Shown: positions 46,086-59,474 of the stretch, piece by piece
How positions within the stretch are numbered: position 1 is the first letter of the stretch
Layout of the letters: every line of letters begins with the position of its first letter
Assembly (NCBI GenBank): GCA_015680685.1
Contig: MNCI01019073.1
Span: 118,102-182,101 of the forward strand
Source of the DNA: Gnetum montanum
Lineage: Eukaryota > Streptophyta > Gnetopsida > Gnetales > Gnetaceae
DNA: 64,000 bases
Reading direction: 5' to 3'
Position numbers and translations under genes: made by a program
Notes under the pieces: generated by a model
What the model saw: only the letters and a program-made list of their open reading frames with translations
Databases searched by the model: none
What the model was told of the DNA's origin: nothing

Positions 46086-48162
46086 TGCTCAATTTTTTGG
46101 ATCTTCTCCTTACAACTTAGTCATGGGGGAGATGGCTATCCATGCTAACCATTATTGTGGCTCCTTAGTTTTTCATCTTTTTTTTTCATGTTTTTGTTTT
46201 ACACTTTTATTATTTTTACAACTTTTTGTTTTATGCCTTCTTTATCTCACACGTTTTTGTTTTTACTTTATCAATTTTTCCAATTTTTATACAACATCAT
46301 TAGTATGTTTTATCTTTCTTGAATATTTTACAATTTCTTGTATATTTTATTCTATTTTGGTGTGATTTTCTCATGATTTTTACTACTAACGTTCCTTATT
46401 GTCAACTGGACACCATGATGTTGTAGTTGTTTGGTAATGGTGGTTTATTCTTAAAATTTTCTATTACTAATATTTGGTTTCTATTTTTGAATTTTGATGA
46501 CTGATAACTAAGACAAAGTTTCTTTTTCATGGAATAGGCAGTGAGTCCACATCATCCACCCATTCACAAACTTTATGGTTTTCCTTGTTTTGGAAACATG
46601 ATGTCCTCTTTCATTAGTAAAACCTTAATGAACATGTGACATTGGTAGTTTCTAGACTTGGGAAGGATTCAAAGGTTTGAAAAGGATGTAAATTCAAATG
46701 GATTCAAAGCTCTCTCTACCTTCAACTATCTTGAGTGCAAGTGTGTTTTTCATGGATCTCTTAATGTTCCATGTCAATAAATAATAGGAAGTTGAATAAG
46801 TCTTTGCATGGTGTGGTTCCCATCCAAAAATCCATTTAAAAAATAAACAAGAAAATGATGGGAATTCAAAGAATATCACTTAGACATAATAAATGGGCTA
46901 CAAGCACTAATTATGGGACTAGAAAGACATGTTACCCATGCTTGAAGGTCCCTTCTAACTAAGGCCCTTTTCTCACTTTCTACTTCTCTTTTCTTTTCTA
47001 AAAGGAATGATGTTTGATTTGTAGGAGCATTCTTGTGTCTTAAGGAGGTGGAGTGGTGTTGGAGCGGTGATGCAAAGTCATTAAACGTGGTTGGTTTTGG
47101 TCTAGACTAAGGATGGACTATATCGGGTCATTTAACCATGAATTCCACAAAGGACTTCATGTGACCAGGATCAAGAACTCTATTTTACTCTCTCTATCAT
47201 TTATTAATGCTTTCATAACTAACCTCACTACCAATTGTTCATGTTTTCATCCAATTTCTTAGTTTTATGTCTTGAAATTCTTGAATAGATTCTCCAAGTT
47301 TGGTCCTTAACTTTTTGTAACCATTAATCAACTATGGAGCCCATGAACTCCTTAGTTGAGGTTATGCAAGGGCATGTGCCACCATGGAAAGGACCTACTT
47401 GCATATTTTGTGATTTGATTAGTTAAGTTCCTTACCCTTAGATGTTGCTGCAATCAAATCTTTTGTGCACTCCATCGTGCATCTAACTGTGCACTCCTTA
47501 AGGCATTTTTCTTCATAAAATCTCATTCTCTAATCATTTCTCAAATTTCTAAACTTCATAACCCTTGTCTAATATTTCCATCATGTTCATGGATTTTTGT
47601 TCTTTTATTTGATCCTTATTTCACAAAAAAAAATTCTTGTTTTTTTATTACTTTTAACAAAGTCAATGGTGGTCAATAACTACATCGACTAGGCCTCATT
47701 GATGCAGCACAAAAATTCTATAAATACTACCCAATACTTTGAAATTTTTATCATTTTTTGCAAAATGGGAGGGGATTTTTTGCAATTTTTTAAAGCTCAT
47801 AACTTTTACATTTTTTGTCCAAATCACTCTGTTCTTCAATCTTGTATCTACCAAAGGTAAGATCTTAGTCGTGGGAGGCCACAAACCTTAAGGTTTATGA
47901 CAAAAATTTTTCAACTCCCCCAAAGGATTAATGAATAGAATAATATTACACCATCAATTTTTGAGAGTTTAACCCTTCCAAAAAACTTCAGTAAACCTAA
48001 AATTACTTATTAATATTAAAATAAGAATAAAATAATAATTGAAATGATCAAATCAACCATGATCACAACTTAGCTAGGTGTAACTTTTTCAAAGAGATAA
48101 GGTATCCCAATTGTTTTAAGTTATACATTAAATACTAATCCCTGGTCATGCTATGATTATAG
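46086..48162 (+). mobile_element. Post-integrase region of copy 3, with internal promoter and leader intron
   Basis: Parallel to 25916-27995 of copy 2. TATAAATA lies at 47719-47726, donor AAAG/GTAAGA at 47857, and acceptor GATTATAG ending at 48162 next to the ATG at 48163. It carries a small extra insertion around 47470-47490. No gene is seen. Confidence 0.7.
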
Positions 48163-48553
48163 ATGGCACTAAGATCAAAATGGCCACAAGAAGGAGAACC
48201 ATCCCAACAAAAGGACAAATGACCTAGAGCTAGAAGGGAGCAAAGGAACAAGCCCAGGAGCAAGCAGTAGAAACTCATGCAACAGGACCTCTTTAGAAGA
48301 AGCCCAAAGTGGAATCTATCCAATAGATTCCCAAAGAAGAGCTTGGAACTAAAAAATATCATCAAGGAGAGGCACCAGGGCCTGTACTAACACTTGAGGT
48401 CACATTGACATAAGCCTACCTTGATACGATTGAGCCTCATGATGTCCAACACTCAGTTCTCCAAGAACTAAACTTTGGGACATTCTTAGAACATGCTCCA
48501 CCTTAAGTCAAGACACAATTGCAAAGCTCTCCCATGTGGCTAATCACGACTTC
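48163..48553 (+). pseudogene. Extra ORF, copy 3, truncated
   Basis: Matches the first ~390 bases of the copy 2 ORF (27996-28390). It then switches at about 48553, after GCTAATCACGACTTC, to the protease-RT region of a different, more diverged element. Only the N-terminal part is present. Confidence 0.7.
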
Positions 48554-51500
48554 ATGTGATCACTGTCTATGAGTGGTCTTATCCTGCTAATTCTCTAGTA
48601 ATCAAGGTTTAGAATGGTAAAGGAAACTTCCCAATAATCCTAGGAAGGGCATGGCTAAGCACTGTTGATGCAAGAATGGGCATTAGAGATCTTTCCTTGG
48701 AAATATCCAAGGAAAATGCATTCACAAAGATCAAGAAAAGTGATTTCTATGCATTGAGTACAATGATTTAGGGTGTAATTATGTGCAAAAACTCTAGAAT
48801 GTTAAATGAGCATCCATTTTCACATGTAGGTAGTGTACACCTAAAGCAGATATTCAAAGGTGTCTATATGTAGCAACCATAAAACAAGAGGGCACCCAAT
48901 GGCTGACCTTTGATCTTGAAAGTAGCACATTGTGCATGGAACCTACTGAGAGCTTGACATGTGCTTATGTCGTAGGCATGGATGAACGAGAGTAAGTTCA
49001 TCACCAACTCTCTAAGCATGCAAATTGACTCCTATCCCTTGAGTTAAAAACTCTACTTGTCAGGATGAAATATGCATTCTTGAAAAATGGGTAGCCCATA
49101 ATAATCAATGAAAATCTTACTCTAGCACAAAAATGGATGTTGTTGAATGTGGTTGAAATATGATGAGTAGCCTTTGCTTGGTCATATCCTGATCTCACAA
49201 AAATTGATCCTAGGAAATGCCAACATCATATCTACACTAACCTGGCCATCAAGCCAAAGAGGTAGCCACAAAGGCAATTGAATCCCAAATTGAAGCAAAT
49301 GTCAAGGAGGAAATTGAACAACTCCTAAGGTAGTCTTTATCTATCCCATTGTAGATAGTGAGTAGGTTAGTCCACTCATGATTGTGCCAAAGAAAAGTGG
49401 CAAATGGTGGATCTGCATCAATTTTCAACTATTGAATATGACAACACTCAAGGATCATTTTCCATTTCCATTCATTGATCAGCTGTTAGACATCATATCT
49501 AGGCATTGCTATTACAATTTTATGGATGGCTATAATGGCTATAGCCAAATCCAAATCATGCTAGAGTAGGCCAAAATAACATTCACCAATCCCTAAGGGA
49601 CCTTTGCATATTACAAGATGCCTTTTGATTTGTGTAATGCTCCTGCTACATTCCAACACCTGATCTTAAGTATCTTTTAGTAGCAAATTAATAGTAGAGT
49701 GGAAGTCTTTATGAATGACTTCTCCACTTATGGTGCTACATTCAGCCAAGCCTTGGACTGCCTTAAGTAAGTACTAAAAAGATGCATGGAAAGAAACATG
49801 TGACTCAATTAGCAAAACAGCCATCTCATGGTCCATGCAGGCATTATATTGGGGCACCAAATATAACAAGCAAGAACTGAGGTTGACCCTAAAAAAATAA
49901 GGGTCATCCAAGGAATTACCTACCAATTGGAAATTGTAATAGATGTCTAGTCATTCCTTAGACATACTAGCTACTATCAGTGTTTCATAGAGAATTTCTC
50001 TAAGATAATAAAACTATTGGTTGAGCTAATAAAGAAAGATGTTTCATTTTTCTAGACCAAGGAATGTGAAAAAGCATTCCAACAATTGAAAGAGAAACTT
50101 ATAGAAACTCCAATTCTACAGATACTTGACTAGTCCAAAGCATTTTATGTTATGACAAATGCATCGAATTACGCCTTGGGAGCTATGCTTACATAGTTGG
50201 ATGGCAAGAAACATCCATATTACATTCACTGCACAAGCTAAAGCATTATGGGTGAACAAATGAACTACACCACCGGAAAAAAAGAATTGATAAAAGTGGT
50301 GTTTGCTCTAAAGAAGGTCAAGCATTATGTGCTTGGATACAAAGTGTTTGTGCATAGGGACCATAGTGCCATTCACTTCCTCATGAACAAGCCATTGATA
50401 AGCCCCCATGTCATATGGTGGTTCATGATCTTACAAGAATTCGATCTTATGATGGTAAATCGAAAGGGAACTAAGAATGTGATCGCTAACCACTTATCTC
50501 AGTTGCAATGGGACAACAAAAAGAAGGAAAGCCCACTATCTGATCTATTACCTGATGAACTCATCTTTTTCAGGGCTATAACTAAATAATTACCCACCAA
50601 GCCTAAATGGTACGATAGCATTCTCACCTATCTTCTCACTCAAGAGATACCACAAGGATTGGACAACTAAAAGAAACAATAGTTTCTTCACTAGGTAAAA
50701 AACTTCATGGAGATGAATAGACATCTCTACAAGGTGTGTGTCAATGACCTAGTTCATTAGTATGTCCCTAATCTTGAGCAACTGCACATTCTCTAGGATG
50801 CTCATGAGGGTCCTTGTCAAGGCCACTATGCTGAGAGATGCATGACCATTAAAATTCTGATGGTAGGGTATTATTGGTCAACAATCTTCAAGGATGCCTG
50901 CCAATTTGTCCATTCTTGTAAATGCTACCAACAAGATGGTGGAATGACTACTTGAATAGAGGGACCTCAATAGTGGATCCAACCAATGGAGCCCTTTAAC
51001 ATCTACAACATAGATTTCATGGGTTCCATCATACCCATGTCAAATAAAAAGATGTAAATCATAGTTGCTATTGACTATTGTATAAAATGGATAGAAGCAA
51101 TAGCCATCACTGACTGTACATCATCTACTATTTCTTGGTTTATACAAAAGAATGTTGTAAATAGGTTTGGTGTGCCATGTGTATTAGTTTTTGACAATGG
51201 ATCTCACTTCATAGGTACTACCTTTCAGAAGCTCATGCAACACTTGGAGGTTGAACATAAACTAACAACACATTATCACCCTCAAGCTAATGGTTAAGCT
51301 AAGGCTACAAATAGGGAAATCACAAAGATCCTAATGAGAACTATCAGCAAATATAGAAAAGAATAAAGCACAAAACTCAACGATGTCCTCTGGGCCTACC
51401 ACTCAACATGTAAACTTCCTATAGGATATTCTCCCTATGAGCTAGTGTACAAAAAATTACCAACACTTCCTATTCAATCTGAGCTTTGCACACTTTCAAC

Positions 51501-51865
51501 AACTTGTGACCTTAACCTTGACTTAATTTTAGTACAAAAGAAAATATTAATGAATCTCAACTTGCTAGATGAAAATCGATTGGTCACCCTATCATCTAAC
51601 AAGTTGCACAAGCCATTCAACAAATAGTTCCATGACCTTAGAATTAGGAAAGTCAAATTTCAACCAGGAGATAAATTCCTATACTAGAACACCACACACG
51701 TACCTCAAAGAACTAAGTTCCAAACACTATAGAAAGAAATTTATATCATTTACAAAACTTTTTCTTCTAGGGCCATGTTGATCTATAAACCTGAGAGCCT
51801 AGACAAGAAGCAGCTAATTAATACACAACAAGTCAAACCATTCCACGATCCTAAGTAAGCTAGTG
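48554..51865 (+). pseudogene. pol of element copy 4: protease end, RT, RNase H, integrase (decayed)
   Basis: The most diverged copy, starting abruptly at the end of the protease (TGGTCTTATCCTGCTAATTC). RT: PKKSGKWWICINFQLLN, DHFPFPFIDQLLD, FMDGYNGYSQI in the ORF 49378-49569. The catalytic box is MND (49711-49719), with Asp to Asn, so it is inactive. The RNase H ORF 50248-50589 has NYTTGKKELIKVVFALKK, VFVHRDHSAIHFLMNK and NVIANHLSQLQW. Integrase about 50760-51380: AIDYCIKWIE, LVFDNGSHF, LTTHYHPQANG. Some Trp and Gln codons that are stops in copies 2 and 3 are intact here, and the reverse. Confidence 0.85.
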
Positions 51866-53857
51866 CAAAAAATGCCTCATTAGATGGACAATCATGCTCA
51901 ATCTTTTGAATCTCCTCCTTTCAAGTTACTTGTGAGGGAGAAGGCCATCCATGCTAACCACAAAAGTGGCTCCTTAGTTTTTCAGATTTTTGTTTTCATA
52001 TTTTTATTTTACACCTTGTTACTTTTATAACTTTTTGTTTTACACATTCTTTATCTTACACCTTTTTATTTTTTATTTTTTTACTTATTAATTTTTCAAA
52101 ATTGTTGTTTTACAACATCATTTGTATGTTTTATTTTTCTTAAATATTTTACAATTTCTTGTATATTTTCTTATTATGTTTTAATAATAACGTGCCTTTG
52201 TGCCAACTAGGTAGAGTGTGATTTGATTGTTGTGGGCATGTGCTATCCAGTTATTTGATTGTTGTTGTCTAGATTCTAGCTTTGAATTTTGTTACTAATA
52301 ACTACGACATGGTTTCTTTTTCATGAAACAAGTAGTGAATCCACAACATCCATCCATCCACAAACTCTATGGTTTTCCTTGTTCTAGAAATGTAAGGTTC
52401 CTTTCTCATTAATAAAATTTTTACAAACTTGTAACCTTGGTAGTTTTTAGATTTGGGAAAGGATTCAAAGGTTTGAATAGGGTGTGACTTTAAGGGGACT
52501 CGGTACTCTTTATACATTTTTGCTTACTTGGGTACATGTGTGTTTTCATAGATTTCTTATCATTCTATGTTAACCAATAACAAGAAGTTGAATAAGTCTT
52601 TGCATGGTGTGGTTCCCATTCAAAAAAAAATGATGGGAATTCAAGGCACACCCCTTAGAAAAAATAAGAAGGCTACAAGAACTAGTTATGAGAATAGAAA
52701 GACATGTTATCCCATGCCTAAAGGTCTCCTCTAACTAAGGCCCTTTCTCACTTCCTACTTCTCTTTTCTTCTTTAATATGAAATGGTGGTTGTTCTATGG
52801 GAGCACTCTTGTGTCTCAGGAGGGTGGACTGGTCTTGGAATGGTAATGTGAAGTCACTAAATGTGATTGGTTTGTAGCCACAAACCTTACAAGGGACTTC
52901 ATGTGATCTTAATTGGGAACTCCATTCCACTCTCTCTCTTATACATCCATGCTTCCCATGTCTCACCTCACTACCGGTTTCATGTTCTTATTCAATGTCC
53001 TAGTTTGATGTGTCAAAATTATTAGGTAGTTTCTTTTGAGTTTTTTGTACTTAACTTTCTGTAACCATTAATCATCCATAGGGCCCATGAACTCCTCAAT
53101 TTAAAGTTATGCAAGGGCAATAAAGGGCTTATGCCTACTTTGGGGGGGCCCACTTACATACATTTTGGTTGGGTTAGTTAAGTCATTTATCCTTAGACAT
53201 TCTCATAATTAAATCCTTTTGCATGCATCATCAATAAGATTCAATTGTGCACATCTTCACAACATTTTTTATTGAAATCATCGTTTTTTATTGTTGTGAA
53301 TTCTTAAACCCTATTCAAGCATTTCATCACATTTGACTTTTCAAAATTTAATGGATCACTTATCCATTTCACCCTATTCTTCAGTTTTCCTACTAACACT
53401 ATTAAAGGAATCAATGCATCATAATCACAACCTAGCCAAGTATACCCACTAAGAAGACAAGGTACTTACAAGCTATATGTTACACATTACACACTAATAC
53501 ATGATTTTGTTGTGATACAATGGAAAGCGTGGATTGGAAGTGGGACTGTCTTCACCAAAGGATAAGCTATAGCACCTGGTGACAAGGGCCATTCATGATC
53601 ATTGGATCTTCTCCCTCACTCTTCAACTACCAAAGGAGTTGGATGTCAATTTTGTCTAGGGTGTTCAATTCTATTATCATAAACACCAAATTTTGTAAAA
53701 AACTGTAAATCCATACACTTGGGCACTTAGAATCTATCTGTTCTATTTGAGTCAATTTGCATGTCAGTCAATAATCCCACACCTTTCCAATATTTTGTAA
53801 GAAATTTGTTCCTCCTCTTATTCACTTGAGGACAAGTTTCCATTCAATCGTGGGGGA
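51866..53857 (+). mobile_element. Post-integrase region of copy 4, without the extra ORF
   Basis: Shares the T-rich stretch, the CTTTGCATGGTGTGGTTCCC block (52597) and the AGAAAGACATGTTA block (52697) with the other copies. A short ATGGAAAGCGTGGATTGG at 53519 stands where the extra ORF starts, but only ~330 bases separate it from the tract CGTGGGGGAT (53849), so the ORF is missing. No gene is seen. Confidence 0.7.
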
Positions 53858-54690
53858 TATTCAGTCAAGTATCTAATATTGAGTCCCAAGATGCAATGTC
53901 GAATATCTAATATCATAGGGTATGTGCTAGCCTATAAATATAACGCTTGGGCACATGGTTTCCATGTATAGTTTTTGTCATAACATAGCAAAGCTCTTGC
54001 AATTTCTTTTCTCTAGAGTTAGAATATTTTCCAAAGTGCCCACAACAAGAGTCATTGAGTGTATGAATCTTTATTCAAGCAATATTGTACCTAGGTATGG
54101 AAGTGTATGCGACAATAAAGATGAGCTTTTTGATTAACCTTGCAACACCTTGGTTAGCTTAAATATTTTATTCATGCATTTAATGTTTTATGCAGTTTCA
54201 TTTAATGCTTCCAAGTAACTAAGCTAAAGTAAGATAGTTTAATTAAATAGAAGTTAATTAAGCACATAAGTACGACTACTTTGAGCATGTGTATGACTCT
54301 TGGTAATCCCAACAATGCTTAAAATTTGGTAACCCAACAGCATTATACATGTTTAGGATGTGCACAGAAAGTGGGATCAGATACTTATGTTAGGGTAGTT
54401 AATTATCAATTATCAATTAGATTACTTAAATTGATAACAAATTGAGTTTCAACCTACTCTTAATCATAGACAAGTAAAATATAAAATAATAAAAATCATG
54501 TACGTCAATTACACCTAACCATACAATTAAACTCCACAAGTGTAGTTGAGAAGACAATGATTGTCACAATTAGATTTCATGTCTTGGAACTAGTGTACTT
54601 AGGAACTTAAGGTCTATGGAATTCGACCAAATCATGCATGAATGCTTGTGATTTGTATGGTTGGTTGTAAGGGTACCTCACCACTCATCA
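53858..54690 (+). repeat. 3' LTR of element copy 4 (family B)
   Basis: About 833 bases. It begins near TATTCAGTCAAG just after the polypurine tract (the usual TG is lost) and ends CACTCATCA at 54690. TATA-like CCTATAAATATAACG near 53932. The body aligns with the family B LTRs throughout. Confidence 0.8.
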
Positions 54691-57600
54691 ATACTCAACT
54701 TCAAAACATATAAACCAAATATAGTAAGAAATAACATGAAAGGGAAAACTCAATGCATTGAGATGTTTTAAAGGAAAACATCCTTACAAACAACCAATTA
54801 CAAAGAGGATGAACACTATTCCAAAAACCTATCTTCCACCAAGAATCAGCTATAATTGTAAGTAGAAGAAGAATGAAAGAAAACCTAAAATGAAGTAGAT
54901 GGAAACTAGAATTATAAAGAGAAGATCATTTACATTGATTCCTATTGAATAAGTTTGCTTACACTTATAGGTCTGACTCAAGGTTGCAAAATATGACTCA
55001 ACTAATTAATATTGATCTTAACCTTTGAAGATTGAGATATGATTTGGAAATGGACAATGCAGAAGATCTATAATTTCTCCATAATTGTTAGATGATGGAT
55101 ATTCAAATAATTAGTCTTCTAAAAAATAGTATTATATCAATGCTTCCAAATATAAAATAGAATAATAGGCCTAATAACCTTTCAAAGAAATCTAAAATTC
55201 ATAGAAGTGGTAGGCAAAAAGCCAAACATAACATCATCTTGAGATAGCTGACAAGATGGGATAACTTTGGAGGCCTAGATCCACATGTGTTAAGTGAAAG
55301 GATAATGTCAAAAAACATGAAAAAAATTATCTATACCTTGATAGAGAGGGCAATTAGGAATGTGGATCCCAAGATATTCAAGGTGTTTACCGATAGAAAA
55401 ACCATGATGAAGAAGACACCAAAGAAACTATTGAATTTTAGGAAGTTGGAAGTTCCCATATACATTTAAAGAGGGATATCCAGAATTGTTCTAATTGTTG
55501 TTTGTGCTTAGACCTATTATATCGGTTAACAACAATTAATGAATCATGCAAAAGTTAAAAAGAAACATACTTTGCACCAAAATGTGCAGCTGTAAATAGT
55601 GATGAATAAAATTATAAACTCAATTAAAACAATGGTGCATGGCTTTATAAGTCCCACACAAATTATCAAACACCTCCCAGAAAATCCATTAGTTAGCAAG
55701 ATGAAGATAACTAAGAGAAATAACTTTCTTATAAAACTATAAACATTAGTCCAATCGATATAATGGTGTAAATGTTGCCAAGCCTTTCAAATGCCTTTGA
55801 AAACATGAGATCCAAAAATGATGATTGTATGGGGAGAGAGAATCCAATTAGCAAAGTGGATTCTCTTCCAAAAGGCTTATTTTTGGGAAATGCTTATTGA
55901 AGCCTTAATTGGAGGAGAATCCCAATAATGGTAAGGGCATCAAAATGCTAAACCAGCTACTTAGTGACCAAGGTGAGGTCTTGTTTGAAATAATTTAAAA
56001 GACCTAAATCATCCTTATTCTTATGAAGAGTAACCATATTACAAATGACATGGTGAAAACGTTTTTGAAAGTCTTTAGAAGACCGCATGAAGTTCTAAAA
56101 TAACCATTCCAGCTTCTGATAAGCAACTTGGGAAGGCATCCAACACAAAGAATAATACACATGGGTAGAAGCACAAATAGACTTGCAGATAAGGCACTTA
56201 CCTATAATAGTAAGGGGTTTAGTCTTCCATTTTATAATTTTCTTCTAAATCCTAAATACTACTTGATCCCAGAGAATTGAGGTAGAACCTCTAAGATGGA
56301 AGAGAATTCCAAAAATCTTAATGATATCTTGGTCATGAATAAGCTTCTAGTTATAGTTAGGAAAATAACAATAACAATTTGTAAAACTATAAAAAAAGGA
56401 TTTATTCCAATTAATAACAAAGCTAAAAAGAGAGCAATATTGCTCCACTCAAGACAAGAGTCACTGCAAATTAGCAATAGTATTTTGAGCAAAGAAAAAG
56501 AAGTCATCAACAAAATGCATATTTAGAAGCTAATGTTGAGGGGAAGAGAGATGAACCTTGTTGATAGCCTTATTTTAAATATCATAATTTAAATAATGAC
56601 AAAGAAAGTCAGTTTCAATAATGAACATGTAAGGGGCAAGAAGACATCCTTGCCTCACTAACCTATAGATAGAGAAGGAAGTAGTGATACCAAAGGTAGT
56701 AGCTATTCTTGCAGTAGCATCTAAGAATAAACATTTTACCATATGTAAGAACTTAGGACCAAAAGAAAGTTTAGTCATGTTCTGCATAATGAAGTCATGC
56801 ATAATGTTGTTGTAGGCTTTTACATAATCAAGCTTCATTAAAAGAATATCTTGATCATCATCCTTTGCCCAGTAAAGACCTTCCTAGGTAATGACCACAT
56901 TATTTAAAATGTATCTACCAAGAACAAAGCCTATTTTTTAGGAGGATATAATATGATGAAGAATCTTTTTCAAATGTAAGGCTAAGCATTTGGCCAAGTT
57001 TTATACATCACATTAAGAGAGTGATGGGTCACCAATTGGAGATATAAGTAGGATCCCCAAACTTAGGAAGAAGATGAATAATTCCATGATTTAAATTTGG
57101 GTCCAGGAACCAACATAGATAGCCTCTCTAATGACGTGGAAGAGATCATTACCAACTAAATCCCAGTGATTTCTAAAACAAATTCTACCAAAAAGCCATC
57201 ATAACTTGTAGTCGTTTTAAGTTCATTTTAAAATAAGCCTCCCTAAGCTCAACTTGAGTAATATCATCTTCTAAAATTTGCAACATAGTAAGATTAACTA
57301 GAATAAGATAATTAAGAGTAGCGGCCTTGCATAAGGAGATATCCATAGGAGTAATAGTAAATAATTCTTTGAAATGCTTCTTAAGATAGGAAAGGAGATT
57401 GTTATGGTTAGTGATGATGATACCATTTTGTCTAAAAAGTGCAAAGGAGATGAACTATTTAGATACTTGAAAGATTCCTTATAGTGTTCATCTTGAATAT
57501 TTAACTAAGGAAGGGTACTCTTTCTTAAGGCACGTTGTGCCCTAAAACATCTCGTTGTTGCAAAGCTGATTGGGCTCTGCTAACTTTACATGAACTTAAG

Positions 57601-57933
57601 TGTTGAAGGGATCTTAAGCCAATCAATTAGCAAGATGTTCAATAGTAGAACGAATTTTGCTTTACTCTTGTCTAGCACAAGAGGCCACTTCCTTATCATA
57701 ACAATGAGCAAAATTCTACACTCTACAAGTAGCACAATGCCATCATTAAATCCAACCCACCCAACCTAAGGGCCTAGGTTCAGCATTCTAAAGGCTTGAG
57801 ACAATTTGTTGGGCAATAGGAGAAGAGAAAAAATTATTATGTAACAAGAAAAGATGGAAATTATGTCTATGTTGATTACCATAAATCTGAATAGACATAG
57901 TGATGGGGAAATGGTCTAATAACATTGCATGTT

Positions 57934-58713
57934 TGATGGGACACGATATCGCATAGGCCGCGATATCACGTCTTCTCCTACGATGTCGCGTACGCGATAT
58001 CGTAGTGCGCCGCCAAATCTATAAATAAGAGGCGGCTCTCCCTTGTTTCTCCATCTAGATCTAGACCTTAACCAAACTCTTGCAGTTTTTCCATTCCAGA
58101 GTTAGAGTAATTTCCATGTGCCCGCAGTAGGAGTCCCAAAGTGAATGGATCTTTATTCAAGCAAATATTGTACCTGAGCACAAGTTTGTGTATGGAAATA
58201 AAGACGAAATTTTTGGATAAACCTTACAGTGCATCGACTAAGCTAATTAGGAATTTAATTATTGTTAATTATTTAAATGCTTTATTAGTTAATTAATCTC
58301 TCTCAACCCTCAACACTCTTAGTTAAGTGCATTCAGTACGACCGCTTCGAGCACGTGCGTTATGCTTGGTAATCTCAGTAACGAATAGCATTTCATAATC
58401 CCAGAAGGTTACATTGGTTCAGGGTTTGAACGGCAAGTGGGAATGGATACAGATGCTAGGCGTTAGAACTTAGTTAATTAAAGTTAGTTACTTAGTCTCT
58501 TCACCCTTTCCCTCATTAGCATAGGCAATAAAACATAAAAGACATAAAAAATCACATATCTCAGACTTACTTAACCATACAACCGTGACAAATACAAGTA
58601 AGTCTGGGAAGACAATGAACGATTAACCTTAAGTGTTCCATAAGGCGTGTAGGCACTTAGTCTGCGAAGTTCGACCGAATCGCGTGTGTAACGCTCATAT
58701 TCGTATGGTTTCA
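57934..58713 (+). repeat. Solo family A LTR in the LINE
   Basis: The 780-base LTR starts TGATGGGACACG and ends GGTTTCA, flanked by ATGTT on both sides (57929-57933 and 58714-58718). It lacks about 25 bases near the 3' end (GAGTGTAGGGG through CCACTCA) but keeps the final TCA. U3 has four CGATATCG-type palindromes before TATAAATA near 58020. Confidence 0.9.
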
Positions 58714-59334
58714 ATGTTGATGAACAATAGTAGCAGAAAAAGCTTGTCAAAAAGAAAAAAAGAGTGGAAAAATAAAACTTATCTAACCAATTGTAGATGC
58801 GAGCTTGCCCTAGACAAAGATTACTCCCAGTGTATCTGTGAAGAAGATCACTAGAATAAGCATCATCACCATTAAAACTTTTTCTCAAAATTAGACCATG
58901 ACTAATACTCACCATAGATTGAAAACTCAAATCCAATTAGCAAATTGGTAGCTCTTTTTATAAATTGGATTGGAAAAATCTAAATAAATCAATGTAAGAA
59001 TCGAATTAAAATAGTCAATCTTAGCAAAAGAAACTAGTAATATCTCCTCATGTTGGTAGCTGCATTTTCTTATTTTTTTTCATCTAAGAGCTTAGTTACA
59101 TTGGAAAATCAAAATAGAAATTTTAATTTTCCATTAGTATTAGAATTAGTAATAAATAATATATTAAACTTAAAAAATCAATAAAAATATAACATTATTT
59201 ATTATATTAAATGCTCAATCTGATTTTGAATGGCCTTCAATGTTGCATTGTGATATATAGTACATTTTGCAATTTATTGTAGATTTCTGAAACTATGATA
59301 CTCACAATTTGGAAGTTGAAAAAACGCCCTCCAA

Positions 59335-59474
59335 GCTTATCATCTGAGAATTCTACCATATTAAAATCACCTCCAAAAATCCAAGGTACAAAGGGAAGAG
59401 AATTGCTTATCATCTGAGAATTCTACCATATTAAAATCACCTCCAAAAATCCAAGGTACAAAGGGAAGAGAATT
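59335..59474. repeat. Perfect 70-base tandem duplication
   Basis: 59335-59404 and 59405-59474 are identical, from GCTTATCATCTGAG to GGAAGAGAATT. It lies in the LINE endonuclease around the GGDFN motif and is not a multiple of three. It may be real and recent, or an assembly join without an N. Confidence 0.9.

Noticed and set aside
58571-58936. 121-codon - strand ORF
   Set aside because: It is a chance fusion of antisense LTR sequence (58571-58713) with a piece of LINE endonuclease.
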